From the NCBI GenBank assembly GCA_006386115.1, contig VFIW01000054.1:90013-154012 (forward strand): a stretch of DNA of 64,000 nt, written 5' to 3'. The position numbers and the translations under genes are program-made. How positions within the stretch are numbered: the stretch's first letter is position 1; each line of letters begins with the position of its first letter. Below are positions 50,612 through 60,694 of the stretch, one piece after another. This DNA comes from Globisporangium splendens (Eukaryota; Oomycota; Peronosporomycetes; Pythiales; Pythiaceae). The notes below the pieces were generated by a model, which saw only the letters and a list, made by a program, of their open reading frames with translations, had not been told where the DNA came from and did not search any database.

Positions 50612-53600
50612 ATGGGTCCCGCCAGCCCCGGGGAACCAGGGCCGCTGCAGCCCCCTGCCCCAGGCGAGGAGGCTGCAACTCCACCTTCACATGCAGAATT
50701 GAGTCCAAGCGGAGAGAAGCATGGAGAGAACCCGACGCATGCCGCTGGCAGCGACGAATGCACGGTATCGCCGGCCACCGTCGGTGAGAAGGATAGTGAG
50801 GAGAATTTGAGCACTGGCTCGAATGACGTCAGCACGACAGTGAACAAAGATGGGACGACGCCAGTACTCAATTTTAAGAAGGCGGTCAGCCCAGACTCAT
50901 CTCCTTCTTCTAATGAGGAAGAGCATGCTGCATGGGTCGGGCGGCTTCAGAAGATCGCACAGCGCCCGTGGAAAACCCGACAAGATGATAACCTCCGCCC
51001 GATGGTTCCTGCGGAGGCAGAGGCACTCGCGGCGTGGGCCATGGGTGCTCTCACTCTTGCGGATCCCCCTCTGTTCCTTGCGTGTACCCACACGAAACCG
51101 CAGAGGGTGGTCTTCCTTGAATATTTCGAAACGCACCTCGAAGGAATCCTGGTTGCCACGGTTCCACCAATTGTCAAGATGCCAGACTTCGTCGCGGAAA
51201 AAACATTGCTCGCGCAGTTCGTGCTGGCAGAGAAGAAAGGCTCGAACGGCTACGAAACCACGTGCAAGTTACTGCGACAGGTCAAACGTGCCAGCTACAA
51301 CAAGGAAACCCGACGCGTGACCTTTGTTGTATTGGACAAAGCAACTGCGGAGCAATGGCATCGACAAAATGTCATGTTCAAGGGTGTCGCGCTCCGCCTT
51401 GTGAGCCCATCCAAACTCGATGAAGACGACCTACAGGCGGACGTCCAAAACGCTGCACCACGTGACGGGGAAACTCTTCGCTACCAAGTACGCGTGCTGG
51501 CCCAGGACATGAAGCCGTCAACGATCGAACAACTCTTCGGTTCCAGTGCAAGGTGTCCAGTTGTCTCGATCACTCGGGAGCACCCAGCAACAAGCGGTGC
51601 CTACGACTCAAACTACTTTCTTGTAGAGTTTGAGGATGAGCGTTGTCCAGAGACACTTCGTGACGTGACGCATATCAGTGCAGGGCAGCACTCAGTGTTC
51701 TTGCATCACTTTCGATTGCACAGTCGCGTGCCTTGTTTCAAGTGCTATGATCCCGGGCACACAAGCGCAAAATGCTCAGCGGCTCCTGGTGTCACTACTA
51801 CCAAGTACCATCGGGATTTCTCTCCAAAGCTCCAAATGCTGAAGCCCGTATCTGAGCTCAGTCTAAAGTACATGACTATCAAGGAGAGACTCGAATACAT
51901 CGATGTGATGACCAAATGTCTGGTAGATGCGACTGCTGCGATCCACCAACACGGCGCGAAGCATGAACTGCTCGTTCAGCCGGTCATGCCGACGACCCCA
52001 GCTCTCGAGCAAGTTGTGAGCGACGCGAAGACTGACAACGAAACAGCTCCAGGAATACGCCCGCCGACGATACCTGAAACTGTTGCGCTGAGTAATGACG
52101 ATGACGGTTGGTACGATCCCGCGACAGCCAGGAAAGGAAAAGGTAAATCTGGCAAAGGTAATGCGACACAGCATCAGGGTGCCGCGGCAGTGGTGCCTCC
52201 TCCGGCGAATGCCACAGCTCAAACCAGTCCCACGACTGCAGCGATACAGATCAAGAGCCCTCCAGTACCAAGCGGACAGCTAAGCAAGCAGCAACAACAA
52301 GTCGGTCGCGGCCAACAGAGCCAGGCACCATCAGGCGCCAAGAAAAATTCCAAGAACAAGCAAGAAAGCGCGAAGGCCAAGTCGACAAAGGCTGCGGCGG
52401 TCAAGAAAAGGCAAGAAGCTGAGCGTGCTCTCGCGGAGGCACTCGCGGGTAACGACGTAGCAACACCAGCGAACGAGAAGTCAGTGAATAGCAAAGCTGA
52501 AGAGGCGAGTGCGGTTCTGGCGGCACAAGCGGCAGAAGCTAAGGCAGCAACCGAAGCGCTGGCAGTTAAGCTGCAACTCGAGGCAGATGAGGCTCTCCAG
52601 AGTCTTAAACGCCTCGTGGATGGCGCGCAGTTAGCCCGCGAGGTGCACATTGAAACGGCAGCAGACGCCCACAATGACGCTCTCAGAAGGGAATCTGAAC
52701 TCGAGCTCCAACAGCGAAAACCGACGCCAGAAGAAGAGGCGACAGATCGCGAACGACTTCAGCAGCTCATCGATCAACTCGCGGTACTTGAACTCCACCG
52801 CGTTCAGGCGGACTTGGCGGTCAAGGAAGCGCAGCGAAAGTTTAGAGCCGCACAGTCCAAGGCCAAAAAAGCCAAGCTCAAAATTGCCAAACAGAAATCA
52901 CAAGAGCGAGCACCGGAATCGCTACAGCCAAAGCTGGAGTCGAAGAACGACAAGGATGCTCAAGCCGAATCAAAGCAGCCGAGTAGGCCCCCACCGCCGG
53001 CAAAAGTAACTTCTGTAGCGGAGCGAGCCAAGCAGATCGAGGACATTCGAGCTTTCTTGCAGAACTTGCTAGACGCCAAGAAGTCGACAAACAGCCAGCC
53101 AAATGGACAATCGGCAGAGGGTACAAACGCAACACCGGGGTCAGCAAAAGGAGAGCAACCTGACCTGGACGCTTGCCAAGAAGGAAAGTCGCAAACCAAT
53201 GAGGAAACGGGGAGGTCTGACCAAGATGATGACGGCCCCGCCGGACTCGATGCAACGTTACATTTTGACGATCTCGGTGCAGTTACTCCGCCACACAAGG
53301 CGTCACAACTGCCATTTCCCTCCGAGCTTCAGGCAAGTTTCGAATTCAGCAACAGCAGCCAGAACCAACCAAACGTGCCAACCGCCGGTGACCACCCCAA
53401 TCCTGCGGCGGATGAGCAAATTTTCACTGACGCAGCAATGGAGAGCGTATTTGGAACAGAATCGACGCCAGGAGCGTCGCTGGACACGGCAGCAAAAGCT
53501 GCAGAGGCCGCAGAGATCCAGGCGAAGCAACGGCTCAATGAGGATCATGCAGCAACGCTACTCCAGACACGGCGTCGAAAGGACCCGAAACCCAAGTCAG

Positions 53601-55573
53601 CATCGAATGACACGCCAGCGAGCAATCAAGTCGTTCCCCCTGTCCCGAACGTAAGCCAAGAACCCAAGGAAATGGCGAACTTGCCCAAAGTCCCAACAAA
53701 GCAATCGTCGATGAACTCGTTCGTTAGCAAAGAGGATGATGGTACGCTGGATTTGGATCGACAGTCAAAAGCCAACACGGTGGCCAGCCAGGTCGAGATA
53801 ACTGGCGTAGTCGCCGGAAGTGAACCCGAGTACTACCTGACATCGTGGCTGGATGCGATCGGAGCTCGAATCGTTGATGTTCCAGGCAACGGGAACTGCC
53901 TGTATGGCGCCTTCTTTGTGGCCACTTCCGGAATCTGCGAGTTCGACGGTATGCTGCCCTACACACCTGAAATAGCGAAACTGGTTCAAACTTACAAGGA
54001 GAGAATCCTCTGGGTGGCACAGCTTTTGGTGAAGACGGAGGCAAGTGCCGGGCAGCAACGCATCTTCATGCTGCGAGCCCGGCTGCATCAACTCTACCCT
54101 GACGAGAATTGGGACGAAGTGGACGACATCAAGCGAATTAGTGATCGGCTGGTGGAGCATTATGAAGAGGCAGCAAAGATCAAAGTCGTCAACAAAATGG
54201 CGGAGCGGTTCTGGGGACGTGGCGCAGAACTTATGGCAGCAGCAACATATCTACGCGAGCCGATTTACGTCGTCGATGTCACCAAGGACGGACGTTTGTT
54301 CGCACAGTCCTACGCCTATTCTGAAATCCAAGCTGCTGACAACGAAAGTTGCGACGTGGGAATTGAGTGCCCTCTTTCCATGAAGACACTCGACCAGTTC
54401 GTGTCAGCATGTCTAAAGTCGCGCGTGCTTCCAACCATACTACTCAACCGTCATGCGACCACCGGCAACCATTTCCAGGCAGTACGGTTTGCGGAGGAGC
54501 AGTACACTGCGTACGTCAACTGCGAAGGTGAAGACGCGTCGCCAAACATGCGCCAGCGTCTTCACGATGTCCAGTTGGCGATGGGACTGGCGACAACGGA
54601 TACGACCTTAACGTATGACTTCGACCCGCAGGAGAATGGCACATCAAAGGCCGTGAGAAAAGTGTCGGCGGCAGCAAGTCCTGATCGACCTACATCCCCA
54701 CGCGGAGTTCATTTTGCGCGACTCGAAAAGGAGGCAGATCGGGATGCTGCTCACTTGCTCGCAGAAGAGAAAGTCTATCAGCGGCTACTGAGCTTAAAAG
54801 ACATTGAGAAGTTCGGCTCCATTGCTGACCGGATGCACCACCGACGGCTCACTGAGGTCAATCGGCGTATGATCAAGCAATGGCAGCAGGCATCACTCAA
54901 GTCGCAAGCGCCGGTGAACGCTGCAACCATCGCTGAGGTTCGCGATCTGAACATCCACCGAGCAGAGGTTTGGCCACTGTTAAAACGGCTATGTGTACAT
55001 CTTCCGTACCCGGCTTTAGCTGCAAAGAGCCTCGGAATCAAGACGCTGCTTGCCTGGGGAGAGGCGTGGTCGATGGCGGCCCAAACCAATTACCTGGTGC
55101 GAGTGGAGAATGACAAAAATGTGTCCCAGGCGGCCAGAGATCTAGCTGGTGCGTGGGTCCAAACAGTCATAAAATCTCAATCCGTCGCAGTACAGTGGGC
55201 TCTACTCAACGAGCTGGCACGCTGGGAGCGGCTCGGAAGACTGATCAAGGACCCGTTCCGGGGCCACATTCCAGTGGGTGCATCACCTGAGCAGTGGAAG
55301 CTGATGAACGTTCTGCCGTACGTCTTTTGGTCCTGGCGACCCGATTCGGACTCACAGGGAGACGTGGCAGATGACGGGGAAGATGTACAGATCGAGGCAC
55401 TCGTGAAGCTGTACACGACAAATGCCTCTGTCAGCTCTGTCCTCACAGCAATCCTCAAAGACAATGACTGGAGCAACGTCTCGGTCGGTGCAACATCGGG
55501 AGACGGAAGCTTGAAGTCCCTCTGGCCCACTCAAGAGTCGAATATCGACTCTAGCGCGGAATCCCAGTACTAA
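50612..55573 (+). CDS. LINE-B ORF1: Gag-like protein with CCHC knuckle, coiled coil and OTU protease
   Basis: From the ATG at 50612 to TAA at 55571-55573 the frame encodes 1,653 aa. The open frame extends left to 50297, but that part is LINE-A sequence. There is a Pro/Ser/Glu-rich N-terminus and an RNA-binding-like region (about 100-370). The zinc knuckle CFKCYDPGHTSAKC is at about 373. A long Ala/Lys/Glu coiled coil runs about 590-770. The OTU domain has the catalytic Cys in VPGNGNCLYGAF (about 1092) and the His in TGNHFQAVRF (about 1288). A helical tail of about 360 residues follows. For a LINE ORF1 the length is exceptional. The OTU may process the element's own proteins or remove ubiquitin from them; this is not shown by the sequence. 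Confidence 0.85.
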   Translation: MGPASPGEPGPLQPPAPGEEAATPPSHAELSPSGEKHGENPTHAAGSDECTVSPATVGEKDSEENLSTGSNDVSTTVNKDGTTPVLNFKKAVSPDSSPSSNEEEHAAWVGRLQKIAQRPWKTRQDDNLRPMVPAEAEALAAWAMGALTLADPPLFLACTHTKPQRVVFLEYFETHLEGILVATVPPIVKMPDFVAEKTLLAQFVLAEKKGSNGYETTCKLLRQVKRASYNKETRRVTFVVLDKATAEQWHRQNVMFKGVALRLVSPSKLDEDDLQADVQNAAPRDGETLRYQVRVLAQDMKPSTIEQLFGSSARCPVVSITREHPATSGAYDSNYFLVEFEDERCPETLRDVTHISAGQHSVFLHHFRLHSRVPCFKCYDPGHTSAKCSAAPGVTTTKYHRDFSPKLQMLKPVSELSLKYMTIKERLEYIDVMTKCLVDATAAIHQHGAKHELLVQPVMPTTPALEQVVSDAKTDNETAPGIRPPTIPETVALSNDDDGWYDPATARKGKGKSGKGNATQHQGAAAVVPPPANATAQTSPTTAAIQIKSPPVPSGQLSKQQQQVGRGQQSQAPSGAKKNSKNKQESAKAKSTKAAAVKKRQEAERALAEALAGNDVATPANEKSVNSKAEEASAVLAAQAAEAKAATEALAVKLQLEADEALQSLKRLVDGAQLAREVHIETAADAHNDALRRESELELQQRKPTPEEEATDRERLQQLIDQLAVLELHRVQADLAVKEAQRKFRAAQSKAKKAKLKIAKQKSQERAPESLQPKLESKNDKDAQAESKQPSRPPPPAKVTSVAERAKQIEDIRAFLQNLLDAKKSTNSQPNGQSAEGTNATPGSAKGEQPDLDACQEGKSQTNEETGRSDQDDDGPAGLDATLHFDDLGAVTPPHKASQLPFPSELQASFEFSNSSQNQPNVPTAGDHPNPAADEQIFTDAAMESVFGTESTPGASLDTAAKAAEAAEIQAKQRLNEDHAATLLQTRRRKDPKPKSASNDTPASNQVVPPVPNVSQEPKEMANLPKVPTKQSSMNSFVSKEDDGTLDLDRQSKANTVASQVEITGVVAGSEPEYYLTSWLDAIGARIVDVPGNGNCLYGAFFVATSGICEFDGMLPYTPEIAKLVQTYKERILWVAQLLVKTEASAGQQRIFMLRARLHQLYPDENWDEVDDIKRISDRLVEHYEEAAKIKVVNKMAERFWGRGAELMAAATYLREPIYVVDVTKDGRLFAQSYAYSEIQAADNESCDVGIECPLSMKTLDQFVSACLKSRVLPTILLNRHATTGNHFQAVRFAEEQYTAYVNCEGEDASPNMRQRLHDVQLAMGLATTDTTLTYDFDPQENGTSKAVRKVSAAASPDRPTSPRGVHFARLEKEADRDAAHLLAEEKVYQRLLSLKDIEKFGSIADRMHHRRLTEVNRRMIKQWQQASLKSQAPVNAATIAEVRDLNIHRAEVWPLLKRLCVHLPYPALAAKSLGIKTLLAWGEAWSMAAQTNYLVRVENDKNVSQAARDLAGAWVQTVIKSQSVAVQWALLNELARWERLGRLIKDPFRGHIPVGASPEQWKLMNVLPYVFWSWRPDSDSQGDVADDGEDVQIEALVKLYTTNASVSSVLTAILKDNDWSNVSVGATSGDGSLKSLWPTQESNIDSSAESQY

Positions 55574-55673
55574 GGGCACCTTACGGGTGTCCGCGACCGG
55601 AGAGGTGGCGACCTTCCCGGCGTACAGCAGCTCAGGCTGCAGCAACGCAACAAACAGAGGAGAAGTTCAAGAG

Positions 55674-58600
55674 ATGGTTCAGGGCTTGGATCCCAGGTCA
55701 AAGAAGATTACAAGCAGCAGCGCGGCGATACGGAGTATCAACAGCAGCCAAGGATCGCGCGGCGTAGAGATTCTGCGCGTCAAGACAGTACTGACGCGGC
55801 CGTTGGTTCCAACGAAGCTCACCGATCATTTTCCAGGAGTATCAGCTGAGTCCCGAGTGATCGCCATGCAGGACCAGTTCGAGCGCCTCCGGGCCGAGGC
55901 TAAAAGCAAACTGAGACGAGCAAAAGCAACAAGGCGGAGGCTTCAGCGGACCGAGGTGACGATTGGTGTACTGACTCAAAACGTCAACGGGCTCAGCAAA
56001 AGCGAGGCAAATGTGCACGCGTGGTTCGGACATTTCCGGCAGCGTACAGATTCTGGCGACACTGCAATTGTATTTCTACAAGAGACGCACGCCGAACCCG
56101 AGGACTTACACAAGCTGACAGCAATGCACAGTCTGCATTGGGGGTTCACGCCAGATAACACGGAAAGTCCACTTTCGCTCTGGAGCCCAAGCGTCGATCG
56201 GAAAGGTGGCGTCGCGATCCTGCGGAACCCATACGCAGCAATGTCTCCGCTCAAGCCATTTCTCAGCGACCGCTGGACGGAGCACTGGATGGCCGTGACC
56301 ACGATACATCAACAGACAGAGTGGCTGCTGGTCAATGTCTATGCTCCAATCGCGAAGAGTCAACGCGAGGCTCTCTTTGCTGAGCTGGTTGGTGTACTCG
56401 CCCAGCACGACGGCCCCATTCTGGTGGGTGGTGACTTCAATTGCTCACTTCATCCCAAGGTAGATCGGTCCAACCAACACCAAGCAGCAGCGCATGGGTC
56501 GCCAGGCTTGCAGAAGCTCACGATTGAATGTCGCCTGGTCGATGTACTACAACGCGAGATCGACGACACAGTGGATCAGCGGGATGCGGAACTCTTCTGG
56601 GCCAAGGAGCACACGTACACATACACTATGCCGGATGGCTCTTTGGCGTCGAGCTGACTGGATAGGTGGTACGTCACGGCGTCGCATGATGACTGGGTTC
56701 GCTTCGTTCAGGTGTCTACCCCTGGGCCGGCCTCGGACCACGATGGAGTCGCTCTGCGGATTGCCTCGCCTGTGCAAGCAACGCACATGAAGCACCAGCG
56801 GAGAGTTTACCCGAGTCCTGACTACGCGAGCGACCAGACTGCGACGTGCACCGACCGTTTCTTGGATCGAGTTGAGGAGTATCTGAAAGCTTTGTCCGGG
56901 ACTGAGGAAAGCGTCGAGAAGAAGGCGAAAGCAGCAGCCGAATGGTGGGACGCCGCCAAGAAACAACTTGTCCGCGACTATGTGGAGGTGCAGCGGACGT
57001 GCCGCACAAAAATGCACAATTCGTATCGTCAGCGCGTGCGTCGTTTAAATGATCGACTGAGAGAGGCAGACCGCTACGTCGCTGGTGCACCTCGACAGAC
57101 TCAAACCGATGCTGCCGTCGAACAGCAGGGCCCCACATCCCCCGAGACTCTACGCGTCCAGCTCAGCTCGTGCAAGAAGGCTTGGCAAGAGGCAAAGGCA
57201 GACAGGCTGAGGCGGAGCCATGCCCAGAGACCGCAGAAATCGACAAAAGACTTCTATCGGCGTATAGCTACGAAATATGGTGACAATACTATATACACTC
57301 TGGGAAGGTCGGTCGACGGACGACACGTCACGGCGAAGCGACTCGCGGACATGATGGCAGCAGGATGGGCCGGAGTCATGCAACAACCGTCGTGCAACAA
57401 GCGCGACATTGACAGGTATTTGGACAAGATACCGACGCAGCCAAGACACTCGAGTTTCCAAGCGTTAGCGGATCCCATGACGCCTGAAGAAGTGGCCAAA
57501 GCAATCAAGCAATGCAAGCGTGGGAAGGCTTGCGGGCCTGACGAGCTTGGAAACAATTGGTACCGGAATCAGCAGGACCGGCTGGTATCAGTGCTAACTC
57601 AGTTCTTTAATTGGTGGTCAGCGGCAGCAATCGTCCCCGCCTCCTTTCTCCAAGCCAACATACACTGTATCAAGAAGTCTAAGACGGCCGCTACGCCACT
57701 CGAGCACCGCCCCATCGCGCTGCTGAATACCGACTACAAAGTATTTACCAGGATCTACTCGGCGAGGCTCAAACATCACCTATCAGGTCTGGTGCACGAC
57801 ATGCAGAGCGGTTTCGTCCCTGGTCGGACCATCAGCACCCCAGTCGACACACTCTTGACACTCCAGCGAACTGCAGCATCTCGACCCGGAGAAGCGCGGG
57901 GGTATGCCTTGCTATTGGACTTTGCGAAAGCGTACGACTCCGTGTCCCGCCGATTCCTCGAGCGCGTCCTCAGCCGGTATCACTTCCCAACGGCGTTCAT
58001 CAACGTCGTTTCAAGCTTGCATGCAGACACCTCCTGCAGGTTCTTAGTGAATGGCTACCTGTCCAAACCGCTGAACGTCACGTGCGGCATCCGGCAGGGA
58101 TGCCTGCTTGCGCCTCAGCTTTTTCTCCTCACGATCGACCAACTCTATCGAGACATCGACGGCGATCTGATGCTGAGAGGGCAAACCTTCCACGCACGGG
58201 GGAAAGACATCGAGGTCAAGATTAGCGGCTACGCAGATGACACAGCATTGTACGTACAAGATGCTGATGGAGCAGCCAGGGCAATAGCCCGACTTCGCGA
58301 ATTTGGCGAGGTGTCTGGGCTGAGGGTCAACCTCGCAAAATCGATCGCAGTTGCATTGGATGAAGGCGACGACGGTGTACCTCCGGAGATACAGGGGATC
58401 CCGGTTCTTGCGCGCGGCGAATCCTGCCGTTACTTGGGTGTCCAAATATGCTCACAGCAAGCAAGAGATACGACGTGGAAACTTTGCTTTGCAGCACTAC
58501 GGACCAGGCTGCTTCTCGCCACTGCCAAGACCCACACAGCCATCCAGCGAGCAGAGATCGCCCGAGCGATCGTGGTCCCAAAAGTTCTCTTCCTCGCGCG

Positions 58601-59948
58601 ATATGCATGGCCGACTACGAGCACAGTTGCAGAGCTCCAGCAGATGGTGAAGATTTTTGTCTGGGGCCGGCGGGATGGCAAACCCAAGAAAGCCTGGATG
58701 GGTGCAGTGCAGGCTGAGCTTCCAACAACCCAAGGTGGAGTCGGCGTGCCCAACATACTCACAGAACTTCTGACTCTCAGTGCCGTCACGGTCGCCAGAT
58801 AGGCTTCGAATGCAAACCACTTCGAACTGGCGCTAGGTGACTCAGCAATGAAACATGCGAATGCAGGATCCACCTACATAACGCCAACTCCATCATCCGC
58901 GGCCTCGCGTCCTCGTCTCCTCACATCTCTTTGGGCGACTGGACGACAGATAGTGACCGATGCACACGCCACGTCACCTGATCAAGTTGCTGTTGCTGAC
59001 ATCGCGCGAGTAGCAAGATTGCTATCTCAGGCATACAACGCGGCCAAGTGGGATCAAGACCAGTACAGCTTCACAGTAGATGTGACAACGCGAGCGAACA
59101 TCGCCCGCTCTGAGCAGCAACGCAGGAAAGATCGAGGGCAATTCTGCTGGGAGTGGCTTCGACACTGCGATGTACGGCAGAGCGGTTGGCTCATCGACCG
59201 CAAAGGAGGCACGTATTCCCTCGCTAGGTCCAGATTGGCTGGTGACTGGAATGAACTCGGCCAGATTGTGCGGTGGAAGTGGAAGCAGCCGGGACAAGTG
59301 TGCTTTCACTACGTGCCAGGAATCGAAACCGCGACAGCACCTACAGCTCGTGCCTTCCAGCGCCTCTGTTTTGCTCTCCTGTACAACTTCCCAAAATTGC
59401 TGAATCGACCGCGCGAGGAGGAAGTCTTACGGCCTTACGACCAGACTGTAGAGCAACACCACGAGTGGCACCTCCTGGACTCACATCATGTACAGCACCA
59501 CGACGCTCTCATCGCCAAGGCAGTCCACGCGGCGCGGTGCAGCGCAGACCTAGACAATGCCGCGACCTCGGACGCTGGCCGCAAACGACTCAAGTTCCAC
59601 CCTCACCCGAGGTACACACGACTTGTCAGTGTATGGGGAGGCGCCGAACGATGGAAGTGCTCGCGCAAGAAGTACAGACGCCACTGCGCAGCGACCAGGG
59701 AACGTGAAGGTATCGCCGCACGAGAGACCAGGCTTGACCGGCAGACCACACGAGATGATATCGCGACAACTAACGCAATGAACGAAGGACGGTCAGCCCT
59801 CAAATGGACATCCATCGCGAGAATCCCAGGCTTGTCGGCCGCGGACAGGCAGCTGATATTCCGAATAAAAGCCGGCTCGATCAGCGCCTGGAACACACGA
59901 GATGCCTCCATGGCCTGTTGTAATGGGCTATACCTAGCCATTACATGA
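55674..59948 (+). pseudogene. LINE-B ORF2: APE endonuclease and reverse transcriptase, two in-frame stops
   Basis: The frame is open from 55587, in the +1 frame relative to ORF1, and the first ATG is at 55674. It runs to 59948 except for TGA at 56655-56657 and TAG at 58800-58802, with no frameshift in 4.3 kb. Endonuclease motifs: LTQNVNGL, FLQETHAEP, VNVYAPIAK, GGDFNCSL and, after the TGA, LDRWYV and SDH. The TGA falls in the S-R-L-D-R motif where Arg is expected. RT motifs: LLDFAKAYDSV, GIRQGCLLAP and GYADDTALYV. The region after the TAG is basic and lacks RNase H. It was very likely inactivated by point mutation. Confidence 0.85.
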
Positions 59949-60054
59949 AGGTGCGGCTGTGTCCTACTTTAGTGTCGAACACACCACCTTCAGTGTGCAT
60001 TGTGGAGAGACAAACAACAAAGGGATTACGGTACGACAATCCCCACATGCACAT

Positions 60055-60077
60055 GTGACGTCATCCCATGACGTCAC
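60055..60077. promoter_or_regulatory. Perfect inverted repeat holding two CRE-like sites
   Basis: GTGACGTCAT (60055-60064) and ATGACGTCAC (60068-60077) are exact inverse copies around CCC. Each contains TGACGTCA, the palindromic core bound by many bZIP factors. It lies in the upstream part of the putative LTR, where enhancers occur. Confidence 0.6.
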
Positions 60078-60115
60078 GAGCGCTCTCTGTGCTGATCAGT
60101 GCACAATGTTGTTCA

Positions 60116-60173
60116 CATGTACTAATCAGTACAGAGTGATGACATCCATGTACTAATCAAGTACTGAGTGATG
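60116..60173 (+). repeat. Duplicated 26-27-nt unit in the putative LTR
   Basis: CATGTACTAATCAGTACAGA at 60116, extending to 60141, is followed after five bases by a near copy at 60147-60173 with one insertion and one substitution. Tandem units upstream of a TATA-like box resemble LTR enhancer repeats. Confidence 0.6.
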
Positions 60174-60330
60174 GTTCCTACTTGGGAAACTGCGTTGGTG
60201 ATGAGACCAACGTGTCTCTGCCACCTAAAGTGAGTGGCTGTAGCCAATCACTTTGCAGGGAATTTTCCACGGGACTTCAAGTTCAAGCTTCTCGAAGATC
60301 TCGTGGGTTCAACCTCAGTGTACCCAAGGT

Positions 60331-60340
60331 TTTATATATC
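60331..60340 (+). promoter_or_regulatory. TATA-like element in the putative LTR
   Basis: TTTATATATC lies about 230 bp before the presumed LTR end, downstream of the CRE and repeat units. Its position suits the element's promoter. No transcript start can be read from sequence. Confidence 0.4.
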
Positions 60341-60570
60341 AGATTCATAGGTTTTATTGTGTATGTTTAGGTTTTAGTTATAAAACCTCTAGGAGCCCTT
60401 GGGGTTCATTTACAGTAGCGACAGGAACCATAAGCATTTTTAATTCAGTTGCAATTTTACCACCAAGTACTCAAGTCGTCCTTCCTCCCTCCAAGTCGGG
60501 AGACGCTTCCTCTGGCACAAGCGTGTGTGCCGTGTTTAAGGGACTGTTTGGAACAGCGCCCTTTTACACC

Positions 60571-60586
60571 TGGTAGCACTTCGAGC
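60571..60586 (+). other. Possible tRNA primer-binding site
   Basis: TGGTAGCACTTCGAGC begins two bases after the presumed LTR end. Its leading TGG pairs with a tRNA CCA end. The tRNA species cannot be named without the genome's tRNA set. Confidence 0.3.
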
Positions 60587-60694
60587 GGTCCTTCCAGCGA
60601 CCCAGTGAAGCGAAAAGGTTTGACGACGCGGCTTTGAGCACGTCGCGCATTCCTGTCCAAGACCGAAGACCCTGCGAGCATCCTTGTCGTGGAC

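Larger units (their letters stand above)
50443..60053 (+). mobile_element. LINE-B non-LTR retrotransposon, about 9.6 kb
   Basis: It starts where LINE-A RT homology ends and runs to about the start of the LTR element. It holds a long ORF1 (CCHC, coiled coil, OTU) and an ORF2 (APE endonuclease and RT with a Cys/His-containing C-terminus). I see no RNase H. Both ends are inferred from loss of homology, so they are approximate. Confidence 0.75.
60054..60568 (+). repeat. Putative 5' LTR (single copy in window)
   Basis: TGTG at 60054 and TTTTACA at 60562-60568 give TG...CA ends about 515 bp apart. It contains paired CRE-like sites, duplicated 26-27-nt units and a TATA-like TTTATATATC at 60331-60340. 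With no second LTR in the window the limits are guesses; 60001 is another possible left end. Confidence 0.4.

Noticed and set aside
33002..56657. TGA as a reassigned sense codon (Arg) in this genome
   Set aside because: The host SKN1-like gene ends with TGA at the expected C-terminus. Copies P and M differ by a fresh CAG-to-TAG change, so ordinary nonsense mutation is simpler.
58848..59948. Separate gene after the LINE-B reverse transcriptase
   Set aside because: It is in the same frame as the RT with only a TAG between, and its basic, Cys/His-bearing sequence fits a LINE C-terminus.
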